The notes under the pieces were generated by a model. It saw only the letters and a program-made list of their open reading frames with translations, did not search any database and was not told where the DNA came from. Shown here one piece after another: positions 52,804 to 64,000 of a DNA stretch of 64,000 nucleotides (the first letter of the stretch is position 1; each line of letters starts with the position of its first letter). Both the position numbers and the translations under genes were made by a program. This DNA is from Betaproteobacteria bacterium (lineage in GTDB: Bacteria; Pseudomonadota; Gammaproteobacteria; Burkholderiales; Casimicrobiaceae): assembly GCA_016717855.1 (NCBI GenBank), contig JADKEV010000007.1:11001-75000 (forward strand). Direction: 5' to 3'.

Positions 52804-54939
52804 CTACGCGGCGGGCACCGCCGGCTCGGTGGCGGCAGAGCCGTGCGCCTGCTCCGCCAGGATCGCTTTCATCGACAGCCGCAGCCGGCCCTTGTCATCG
52901 GCCTCGAGGACCTTGACCTTCACCGCCTGGCCCTCCTTCAGATAATCGCTGACCTGATTGACCCGTTCGTTGGCGATCTGCGAGATGTGCAGCAGTCCGT
53001 CCTTGCCGGGCAGCACCTGGACGATGGCGCCGAAATCCAGCAGGCGCAGCACCGTGCCGTCGTAGACGCGGCCGACTTCGACCTCCGCCGTGATGTCTTC
53101 GATCCGCTTCTTCGCGACATTGAGCTGGTCGGCATTGACCGAAGCAATCGTCACCGTGCCATCGTCCTGGATGTCGATCGACGTGCCGGTCTCCTCCGTC
53201 AATGCGCGAATCACCGATCCGCCCTTGCCGATCACGTCGCGGATCTTTTCCGGATTGATCTTGAACGTGTAGAGGCGCGGCGCATGTTGCGAGATTTCCG
53301 TCCTTGCATGCGGCATCGACTGTTGCATCAGGTCCAGGATGTGCAGGCGGCCTTCGCGCGCCTGGCTCAGGGCAACCGCCATGATTTCCTTGGTGATACC
53401 CTGGATCTTGATGTCCATCTGCAGTGCTGTAATGCCGCGCTCCGTACCGGCGACCTTGAAGTCCATGTCGCCCAGGTGATCTTCATCGCCCAGGATGTCG
53501 GTCAGCACTGCGAAGCGGTTGCCTTCCTTGATCAGGCCCATCGCAATGCCCGCGCAATGCGCCTTCAGCGGCGCGCCGGCGTCCATCATCGCCAGGCTCG
53601 CCCCGCACACCGAGGCCATCGACGACGAGCCATTCGACTCGGTAATTTCGGAGACGACCCGCATCGAGTACGCAAACTCCTCGGCATTTGGCATGACCGC
53701 AATCAGGGCGCGTTTCGCGAGCCGGCCGTGGCCGATCTCGCGGCGCTTGGGCGATCCCACGCGCCCGGTCTCGCCGGTGGCGAACGGGGGCATGTTGTAG
53801 TTGAACATGAAGCGATCGCGGTACTCGCCCTGGATCGCATCGATGATCTGCTCATCGCGGCTGGTGCCCAGCGTCGCAACCACCATCGCCTGGGTCTCCC
53901 CGCGGGTGAACAACGCGGAACCGTGGGTGCGCGGCAGCACGCCGGTGCGGATCGTGATCGGACGCACGGTGCGGGTGTCGCGACCGTCGATGCGCGGCTC
54001 GCCGGAGAGAATCTGCTCGCGCACGGTCTTGGCCTCGAGCCCGAACAGGATGTCCTTCACGTGATTGGCGAACAGCGTGTCGGCATCGGCCGGAATGAAC
54101 TCCGCGACGACTTTCGCAGTGATCTCCTTGAGCTTCTGCTGGCGCTCCTGCTTGGAACGAAGCGCGAATGCCGCGTCGAGGGCCGGTTGCGCGAACGCCT
54201 TGACCCTGGCGACCAGGTCATCGTCCTTCGCCTGCGGCTGCCAGTCCCACAGTGGCTTGCCGCCGGCCTCGACCAGCTCGTGGATCAGGTTGATGACGGC
54301 CTGCTGTTCCGCATGGCCGAAAACCACAGCGCCCAGCATGATGTCTTCGGGTAGTTCCATGGCTTCGGACTCGACCATCAGCACGGCGACTTCGGTTCCC
54401 GCGACGACCAGATTCAGCTTCGACTGCTGCAATTGCGTCGCGGTCGGGTTGAGCACATACGCGCCGTCGATGTAGCCGACGCGGGCGGCAGCGATCGGGC
54501 CGTTGAACGGCACGCCGGAAAGGCACATTGCCGCTGAGGCGCCGATCAGCGCAGGAATGTCCGGGTCGATCTCGGTATCGACCGACATCACGGTTGCAAT
54601 CACCTGCACTTCGTTGAAGAATCCGTCCGGGAACAGCGGCCGCATCGGCCGGTCGATCAGCCGGCAGGTCAGTGTTTCCTTCTCCGTCGGACGGCCCTCG
54701 CGCTTGAAAAAGCCGCCGGGAATGCGGCCCGAGGCGTAGAATTTCTCCTGGTACTCGACGGTCAGCGGCAGGAAGTCCTGGCCGGGCTTGACATCCTTCT
54801 TCGCCACGACGGTGACCAGCACCACGGTATCGCCAAGGCTCGCCACAACCGCGCCGCCGGCCTGACGGGCGATCTCGCCCGTCTCCAGGGTCAGCATATG
54901 CTGCCCGAATTGAATGGACTTCTTGATTGCTGTACTCAT
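52804..54939 (-). CDS. pnp: Polyribonucleotide nucleotidyltransferase (PNPase)
   Basis: 3'-5' phosphorolytic exoribonuclease, 711 residues, part of the RNA degradosome. Two RNase PH domains: the first with DFLPLTVEYQEKFYASGRIP and GFFKREGRPTEKE, the second with FTRGETQAMVVATLG and SDTEITESNGSSSMAS-like EITESNGSSSMASVCG. A KH domain (INPEKIRDVIGKGGSVIRAL) and an S1 domain (VYDGTVLRLLDFGAIVQVL) follow. The start is ATG 54939 or the adjacent ATG 54942. It lies downstream of rpsO with a terminator between, as in many bacteria. Confidence 0.97.
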   Translation of the reverse strand: MSTAIKKSIQFGQHMLTLETGEIARQAGGAVVASLGDTVVLVTVVAKKDVKPGQDFLPLTVEYQEKFYASGRIPGGFFKREGRPTEKETLTCRLIDRPMRPLFPDGFFNEVQVIATVMSVDTEIDPDIPALIGASAAMCLSGVPFNGPIAAARVGYIDGAYVLNPTATQLQQSKLNLVVAGTEVAVLMVESEAMELPEDIMLGAVVFGHAEQQAVINLIHELVEAGGKPLWDWQPQAKDDDLVARVKAFAQPALDAAFALRSKQERQQKLKEITAKVVAEFIPADADTLFANHVKDILFGLEAKTVREQILSGEPRIDGRDTRTVRPITIRTGVLPRTHGSALFTRGETQAMVVATLGTSRDEQIIDAIQGEYRDRFMFNYNMPPFATGETGRVGSPKRREIGHGRLAKRALIAVMPNAEEFAYSMRVVSEITESNGSSSMASVCGASLAMMDAGAPLKAHCAGIAMGLIKEGNRFAVLTDILGDEDHLGDMDFKVAGTERGITALQMDIKIQGITKEIMAVALSQAREGRLHILDLMQQSMPHARTEISQHAPRLYTFKINPEKIRDVIGKGGSVIRALTEETGTSIDIQDDGTVTIASVNADQLNVAKKRIEDITAEVEVGRVYDGTVLRLLDFGAIVQVLPGKDGLLHISQIANERVNQVSDYLKEGQAVKVKVLEADDKGRLRLSMKAILAEQAHGSAATEPAVPAA

Positions 54940-54952
54940 CATTTGGCTCGCG

Positions 54953-54984
54953 AAAACAAAAAGGGCTGCGCGTGCGCGCAGCCC
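54953..54984 (-). terminator. Intrinsic terminator after rpsO
   Basis: On the minus strand a perfect 10-bp inverted repeat (GGGCTGCGCG ... CGCGCAGCCC, 54984-54963) is followed by TTTTTGTTTT. It lies between rpsO and pnp, so most rpsO transcripts end here and some read on into pnp, which is the known arrangement in enteric bacteria. Here it also lies only 14 bases before the pnp start, a possible target for autoregulation. Confidence 0.85.
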
Positions 54985-55050
54985 ATGCCATTCGGCGTTA
55001 GTGGGATACCTGCATGAGCAGCAGATCGCTTGCAGGCGTCGGGACAACGG

Positions 55051-55320
55051 TCATTTGCGCAGGCCCAGGCGATCGATGACCGCCTTGTAGCTGTCGGCAT
55101 TCCGGCTGCGCAGATAATCGAGAAGCTTCCGCCGGCGGCTGACCATGCGAAGCAATCCGCGGCGTGAGTGGTGGTCCTTGACGTTGGTCTTGAAGTGATC
55201 CGTCAGGCCGTTGATTCGATGCGTCAGAAGCGCGATCTGCACTTCGGGTGATCCGGTGTCGCCTTGGGCGCGCTGATATTCGCCGATAACCTTGGCTTTG
55301 TCCTGCGTATTGACGGCCAT
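55051..55320 (-). CDS. rpsO: 30S ribosomal protein S15
   Basis: A 89-residue primary 16S rRNA-binding protein. The full family sequence is visible, including GDTGSPEVQIALLTHRINGL, DHHSRRGLLRMVSRRRKLLD and the end YKAVIDRLGLRK. It has its own promoter (55358-55387) and a terminator before pnp. Confidence 0.98.
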   Translation of the reverse strand: MAVNTQDKAKVIGEYQRAQGDTGSPEVQIALLTHRINGLTDHFKTNVKDHHSRRGLLRMVSRRRKLLDYLRSRNADSYKAVIDRLGLRK

Positions 55321-55357
55321 TTCCCGACTCTCTTCTCTTCAACCAGGTGAAAGGCGG

Positions 55358-55387
55358 ATTCTACCTTAATTTGTGCCCTGAATTCAA
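55358..55387 (-). promoter_or_regulatory. Sigma70-type promoter for rpsO
   Basis: Minus strand TTGAAT (55387-55382) and TAGAAT (55363-55358) are 18 bases apart, each five of six matches to consensus. It lies 38 bases before the rpsO start and downstream of the truB stop, so rpsO can be transcribed alone. Confidence 0.7.
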
Positions 55388-55415
55388 GCCGAAAGCGCTT
55401 TTTCAAGCAGGAGCG

Positions 55416-56381
55416 CTATCCTGCGTGGCCATCGGCGGCCATCAGCCGCGCGGGAACCAGCAGCCACTGTCCGTCGTGGATTTCCAGCCGCGCAACGCCC
55501 AGGAAGCCGGCGCCCGCCCGGGCATCCGCTCCTTGCCCGCGAACCGCGACCAGTGCGTCCTGGCCGCCTGCGCCGAACCTCACGGACAGCTTTTGCCCGT
55601 TCTGGAATCTTGCCGCGTCCTCGCTATCGAGTACGACGACGGGAAACGCGCCCACCAGCGCCTGCACGGGCAACAGGGCGGCCTCCCGCTCCGCCTCGGT
55701 GGCGCCCTCGATCGCCGCCAGTGTGAGAGCGCATTCGATGCCAAAGCTGCCGACGGTCGTTCTGCGCAATGCGCTCAGGTGCGCCCCGCATCCGAGCGCC
55801 TCACCGATATCCTCGCCGAGCGAGCGGATGTAGGTGCCCTTGCTGCATCTTACGTCTACGACCAGCGACGGCGGCTCCCAACGTTCGATGTTGAGCGCGT
55901 GAATGCGCACGCTGCGGGGAGCGACCGTCACGGTCTCACCTGCGCGCGCATAGCTGTACAAGGCGCGGCCGTCGCGCTTGATGGCCGAGAACCGGTGCGG
56001 CACTTGCAGGATCTCGCCGCGGAACCCCCGCAGCACCTCCTCGATCCGCGCGCGATCCACGGTCACATCGCGCGTGCTGAGAATCGCGCCCTCGGTATCT
56101 CCTGTATCCGTTGTGACACCCAGGTGGATGGCGGCGCGGTAGCCCTTGTCAGCATCGAGCAGGCCGAGCGAGAATTTCGTCGCCTCGCCCAGGCATATCG
56201 GCAACAAGCCGCTGGCCAGTGGATCGAGCGTGCCTGTGTGGCCTGCCTTGAGCGCCCGGTATGCGCGCTTGACGCGCTGCAGGACGGCATTGGATGTGAG
56301 GCCTACCGGCTTGTCCACCAGCAACAGGCCATCTACGCGCCGGCGCGCCTGGCGCGCGGGCTCGCTGGCTTGTCCTTGCAT
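55416..56381 (-). CDS. truB: tRNA pseudouridine-55 synthase
   Basis: Makes pseudouridine 55 in tRNA, 321 residues. Catalytic Asp is in GHTGTLDPLASGLLPICLG; the conserved KGYRAAIHLGVTTDTGDTEG and SKGTYIRSLGEDIGEALGC follow. The QVPHRFSAIKRDG block has His where Pro is usual, without obvious effect. Its ATG touches the rbfA stop (one-base overlap), so they are co-translated. Confidence 0.96.
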   Translation of the reverse strand: MQGQASEPARQARRRVDGLLLVDKPVGLTSNAVLQRVKRAYRALKAGHTGTLDPLASGLLPICLGEATKFSLGLLDADKGYRAAIHLGVTTDTGDTEGAILSTRDVTVDRARIEEVLRGFRGEILQVPHRFSAIKRDGRALYSYARAGETVTVAPRSVRIHALNIERWEPPSLVVDVRCSKGTYIRSLGEDIGEALGCGAHLSALRRTTVGSFGIECALTLAAIEGATEAEREAALLPVQALVGAFPVVVLDSEDAARFQNGQKLSVRFGAGGQDALVAVRGQGADARAGAGFLGVARLEIHDGQWLLVPARLMAADGHAG

Positions 56382-56749
56382 CAGGATGGAAATTTCTTGT
56401 CGGCCGCAACCGCCTCGTCGATCAGGTTTGACAGACGCATGCCGGATTCGATCGAGTCGTCGTACTTGAAGTGCAGTTGCGGAACCGAATAGAGGCGGAG
56501 CCGGTGCGAAAGGGCGGTGCGCAAGTGGCCGGCGGCGTGCGACAGGCCCGTAAGCACGTCCTCCGCATGGGCGCCCCCGCCCATATGCGTGAACAGCACG
56601 GTCGCGTGCGAGAGGTCGGCTGAAACGTCGACCGCCGTGATCGTGACCATGCCGACACGCGGATCCTTGACTTCGAAGCGCAGGAGGTCCATCAGCTCGC
56701 GCTGGATCTGTTCGGCGACGCGTTGCGCGCGGGGGTTGTGGCGTTTCAT
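56381..56749 (-). CDS. rbfA: 30S ribosome-binding factor RbfA
   Basis: KH-domain-like 30S maturation factor, 122 residues, needed for late assembly and cold growth. Family sequence from the start: RVAEQIQRELMDLLRFEVKD, then VTITAVDVSADLSHATVLFT and VPQLHFKYDDSIESGMRLSN. It lies 98 bases after infB and overlaps truB by one base. Confidence 0.96.
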   Translation of the reverse strand: MKRHNPRAQRVAEQIQRELMDLLRFEVKDPRVGMVTITAVDVSADLSHATVLFTHMGGGAHAEDVLTGLSHAAGHLRTALSHRLRLYSVPQLHFKYDDSIESGMRLSNLIDEAVAADKKFPS

Positions 56750-56847
56750 GGGCTCTCGGCGCTATGGGACAGGATCCGCGGTTCGGGCCGGCACCCGGGG
56801 CAATTGCCCCGATGCCTGCCGTGACGCCAGTATCGGCATCGGAACCG

Positions 56848-59586
<2,739 letters not shown>

Positions 59587-59622
59587 GCGCGTTCTCCTCT
59601 GGGATTCCTCGGTCAATCGGCC

Positions 59623-61095
59623 TCACGCAAACCAATGTGCGCGCGCCTTCATGATCAGGTCCTTGGCCCTGTCTTCGGGCAGTTCCGTCAGTTCGATCAA
59701 TTCGTCAACCCCGAGGTCGGCCAGCGCCTCGCGGTCGGTGATTCCCTTGGCCGCGAGCAGGCTGACCGTGTCGGAGTCGATGCCTTCCAGGCTCTTCAAT
59801 TTTTCATCAACATGCTCGAGAGATTCCTCGCGAGCGATCGCCTCCGTCAGCAACGCGTTGCGTGCGCGACTGCGCAGTTCATTGACGGTGTCCTCATCGA
59901 ACGAATCAATTTCCAGCATTTCCGCCAGCGGCACGTAGGCCACCTCTTCGAGCGTGCTGAACCCCTCCTGGATCAGGATCTCGGCCACGTCCTGGTCGAC
60001 ATCGAGCTTCTCCATGAACAGCTTTGCGCTTTGTTCCGTTTCGTTCTTCTGCTTTTCCTGGGATTCCTCGACGCCCATAAGATTCAAATTCCATCCTGTC
60101 AATTCAGAGGCGAGGCGCACGTTCTGCCCGTTGCGCCCGATCGCTATCGCCAGATTTTCTTCGTCGACGACCACGTCCATGCTGTGCTTCTCTTCGTCGA
60201 CGACGATCGCGCTTATTCCCGCGGGCGCCAGCGCATTGATGACAAATGGTGCCGGATCCGGGGACCACAGGATGATATCGACGCGCTCGCCGGCTAGTTC
60301 GTTGGTCACCGACGTCACCCGTGAGCCACGCATTCCCACGCAGGTGCCGATCGGGTCGAGGCGGGGATCGTTCGACTTGACCGCGATCTTTGCGCGCATC
60401 CCGGGATCGCGCGCCGCCGCCTTGATTTCAAGCACGCCCTCCTCGATCTCGGGAACTTCGAGTTCGAAGAGTTTCATGATGAACTCCGGCGCTATTCGCG
60501 ACAGGATAAGCTGGGGTCCCCTCGCCACCGGCTCGATGCGCGACAGGTAAGCGCGGACGCGGTCGCCGACGCGCAAATTCTCCTTCGGGATCAGCTGGTC
60601 GCGCGGAATCACGCCCTCGATGCGGCCCGACTCGATGATCACGCTTCCGCGCTCGATCCGCTTGACCGTTCCCGTCACCAAGGACTCTTCCCGGGCGAGG
60701 AAGTCCTGCAGGATCTGGTGCCGTTCGGCATCGCGTATCGCCTGCAGCATCACCTGCTTGGCTGCCTGCGATCCTATGCGCCCGAACTCGATGGGCTCCA
60801 GGGGCTCTTCGATGAAATCGCCGATGTTCAATGCCGGGTCGCGGTCCTTGGCATCCGTGATCGTGATCTGATATCCCTCGTCCTCGATATCCGGGTGGTC
60901 GACAACCTGCCAGCGGCGCCAAGACTTGTAGTCGCCGGTCTCGCGGTCGATCTCGACGCGGACATCGGCGTTTTCCTTGAAGCGCTTTTCCGACGCGCGC
61001 GCCAGCGCAGCTTCCACGGCGCCGAACACGACTTCCTTTTGCACGTTTTTCTCGCGGGAAAGTGCGTCCACGAGCAGCAGCAGTTCGCGATTCAT
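59623..61095 (-). CDS. nusA: Transcription termination/antitermination factor NusA
   Basis: RNA polymerase-binding elongation factor, 490 residues. N-terminal domain (MNRELLLLVDALSREKNVQK), S1 domain (SLVTGTVKRIERGSVIIESG), KH domains (VGMRGSRVTSVTNELAGERV; VDEENLAIAIGRNGQNVRLA) and two C-terminal acidic repeats are present. It promotes pausing and, with partners, antitermination of rRNA. Its ATG overlaps the rimP stop (ATGA). Confidence 0.97.
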   Translation of the reverse strand: MNRELLLLVDALSREKNVQKEVVFGAVEAALARASEKRFKENADVRVEIDRETGDYKSWRRWQVVDHPDIEDEGYQITITDAKDRDPALNIGDFIEEPLEPIEFGRIGSQAAKQVMLQAIRDAERHQILQDFLAREESLVTGTVKRIERGSVIIESGRIEGVIPRDQLIPKENLRVGDRVRAYLSRIEPVARGPQLILSRIAPEFIMKLFELEVPEIEEGVLEIKAAARDPGMRAKIAVKSNDPRLDPIGTCVGMRGSRVTSVTNELAGERVDIILWSPDPAPFVINALAPAGISAIVVDEEKHSMDVVVDEENLAIAIGRNGQNVRLASELTGWNLNLMGVEESQEKQKNETEQSAKLFMEKLDVDQDVAEILIQEGFSTLEEVAYVPLAEMLEIDSFDEDTVNELRSRARNALLTEAIAREESLEHVDEKLKSLEGIDSDTVSLLAAKGITDREALADLGVDELIELTELPEDRAKDLIMKARAHWFA

Positions 61096-61535
61096 TTTTT
61101 GCTCCAATCAATCCTCGGAACCAGGCGTGCGCGCTCGATCGCGTCGAGCGGCAGTTCGGCCGGTCCGGCCTCGGTTGCCAAAATAACCTTGCCGTCGAGA
61201 ACGCCCTGGAGCGTGCCCGTGAAATTCCGCCTGTTGTCCACCAGCACCCGCAGGCGGACCTGCGCCTCATGGCCGGTGAACCTGTCGAAATCCTGTGCCT
61301 TGCGGAGCGGCCGGTCAAGCCCAGGGGAAGACACTTCAAGCCGCTCGTAGTCGACATTTTCCACTGCGAAGAGCCGCGACAAATGGTCGCTGACCCGGGC
61401 ACAGTCCTCTACGTCGACCCCCTCCGGCTTGTCGATATATACGCGCACAAGCCGCCCCTTGGCCGAGGCCTCCACCTCGACCAACTCGTATCCCAAACCC
61501 GGCAATGTCTGCTCAAGCAGCGCGTGCAAATCCAT
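61092..61535 (-). CDS. rimP: Ribosome maturation factor RimP
   Basis: 30S assembly factor of 147 residues: DUF150 N-domain (HALLEQTLPGLGYELVEVEA, KGRLVRVYIDKPEGVDVEDC) and an Sm-like C-domain (NFTGTLQGVLDGKVILATEA). ATG 61535 is preferred over the in-frame start at 61559 on homology and a GGAAGG upstream. First gene of the rimP-nusA-infB-rbfA-truB operon. Confidence 0.95.
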   Translation of the reverse strand: MDLHALLEQTLPGLGYELVEVEASAKGRLVRVYIDKPEGVDVEDCARVSDHLSRLFAVENVDYERLEVSSPGLDRPLRKAQDFDRFTGHEAQVRLRVLVDNRRNFTGTLQGVLDGKVILATEAGPAELPLDAIERARLVPRIDWSKK

Positions 61536-61571
61536 CAGCCTTCCGTCACCTTCCGCCAAGAAGCCACATTC

Positions 61572-61601
61572 AAAAAAAAATGGGCGGTGTCGCGCCCATT
61601 T
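61572..61601 (-). terminator. Strong intrinsic terminator in the rimP leader (possible attenuator)
   Basis: On the minus strand a 9-bp hairpin AAATGGGCG-CGACAC-CGCCCATTT (61601-61578 with its loop) runs into nine T (61580-61572). It lies after the promoter at 61620-61648 and 37 bases before the rimP ATG, so it sits in the leader rather than only ending the rRNA operon upstream. Confidence 0.8.
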
Positions 61602-61619
61602 CTTCCTGCCAAGAGGGTA

Positions 61620-61648
61620 AGTATAGTCGATTCACCGATCGAATCCAA
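61620..61648 (-). promoter_or_regulatory. Sigma70-type promoter for the rimP-nusA-infB operon
   Basis: Minus strand TTGGAT (61648-61643) and TATACT (61625-61620) are 17 bases apart, four and five matches to the consensus boxes. It lies between the terminator after 5S and the leader terminator before rimP, so transcripts from here must pass the latter. Confidence 0.65.
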
Positions 61649-61717
61649 GCTTTGTGCCAACAATTCGACAGCCGCTGACGCGCCGCGGCGGCGGGCGGTG
61701 GGATCAGGCGAGCGCCG

Positions 61718-61750
61718 CAAAGCAGAAAGCCCGCTGGTGGGCGGGCTTAA
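61718..61750 (-). terminator. Terminator after the 5S rRNA gene
   Basis: On the minus strand AGCCCGC-CCACCA-GCGGGCT (61747-61728) is followed by a T-rich run (TTTCTGCTTT). It lies about 20 bases after the 5S gene and is probably the rRNA operon terminator. Confidence 0.65.
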
Positions 61751-61766
61751 CTGTTGGAGCGAGAGG

Positions 61767-61882
61767 TGTCTGACGATGACCTACTTTCGCCGGGACGGAC
61801 CCGACTATCATCGGCGCGGGCGCGTTTCACGGTCCTGTTCGAGATGGGAAGGAGTGGTTCCACGCCGCTATGGTCGTCAGAC
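61767..61882 (-). rRNA. rrf: 5S ribosomal RNA
   Basis: About 116 bases on the minus strand. The 5' end GTCTGACGAC pairs with the 3' end GTCAGAC. The loop regions contain the universal sequences GGAACCACTCCTTCCCATCTC and CCGAAC-like TCTCGAACAGG. Boundaries are by terminal-stem pairing and may be off by a few bases. It is 118 bases after the 23S gene, with a spacer that holds an imperfect hairpin (CTACACA ... TGTGTAG). Confidence 0.93.
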
Positions 61883-62000
61883 TTGACTGGTTGCCTGCCG
61901 CGGGTCTCCGGGGAGACGGCGCGGCCGGCGCAAAAGGAAGAAGTAAAGTGGGGTAGGGTTGGCTACACACCGTACCGGCACTGTGTAGTGCTTACGGTTA

Positions 62001-64000
<2,000 letters not shown>

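Overview
This window looks like the chromosome of a high-GC betaproteobacterium (Burkholderiales in the broad sense). The basis is the gene order tpiA-secG-tRNA-Leu-nuoA to nuoN, the rpsO-pnp and rimP-nusA-infB-rbfA-truB groups, and the form of the 5S and 23S rRNAs. G+C is roughly two thirds by eye, which explains the many long open frames lying opposite real genes. The genus cannot be named from this sequence alone.

Layout. Bases 1-3720 look accessory: a truncated type I methyltransferase (hsdM), an MNT/HEPN (mntA/hepT) pair whose HEPN active-site histidine is replaced, a membrane class III nucleotide cyclase with unusual specificity residues, and an internally deleted remnant of a glucosamine-6-phosphate deaminase gene. 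Bases 3769-22598 are mostly single genes: a winged-helix ATPase regulator, a diheme cytochrome c, an MlrC-type M81 peptidase, a secreted subtilase, an unknown exported protein, a CBS protein, a glycosyltransferase, an IclR regulator with an operator-like palindrome, an 8-oxoguanine-type deaminase, an alpha/beta hydrolase, a PAS-GGDEF-EAL protein, and two overlapping Na+/H+ antiporter-type genes.

Bases 22616-42767 are one long minus-strand metabolic block: lutA, lutB, an aminotransferase and lutC lie downstream of all fourteen nuo genes (respiratory complex I), which follow tpiA, secG and tRNA-Leu(GAG). A good sigma70-type promoter sits before tpiA. Bases 42969-52744 hold a CoA-binding protein with O-acetylhomoserine sulfhydrylase, dsbB, an SDR dehydrogenase, the qmcA/nfeD pair, fmdB-DUF502-aspS, yceH, a secreted barnase-like RNase with its barstar, and nudB. 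Bases 52804-61535 are the RNA and translation block pnp, rpsO, truB, rbfA, infB, nusA, rimP (minus strand). The window ends in an rRNA operon (5S and the 3' two thirds of 23S, minus strand) immediately upstream of rimP.

The most interesting points are: (1) the 23S rRNA carries a large insertion at helix 45 closed by a perfect 18-bp inverted repeat, the signature of an intervening sequence; (2) the rimP-nusA-infB operon has a promoter followed at once by a strong intrinsic terminator before the first gene, suggesting leader attenuation; (3) three conserved genes are broken by single events (in-frame TAA in tpiA, +1 base in nuoG, +1 base in a G6 run at the end of the deaminase), which means either real decay or assembly error; (4) the HEPN toxin and the cyclase have altered key residues.
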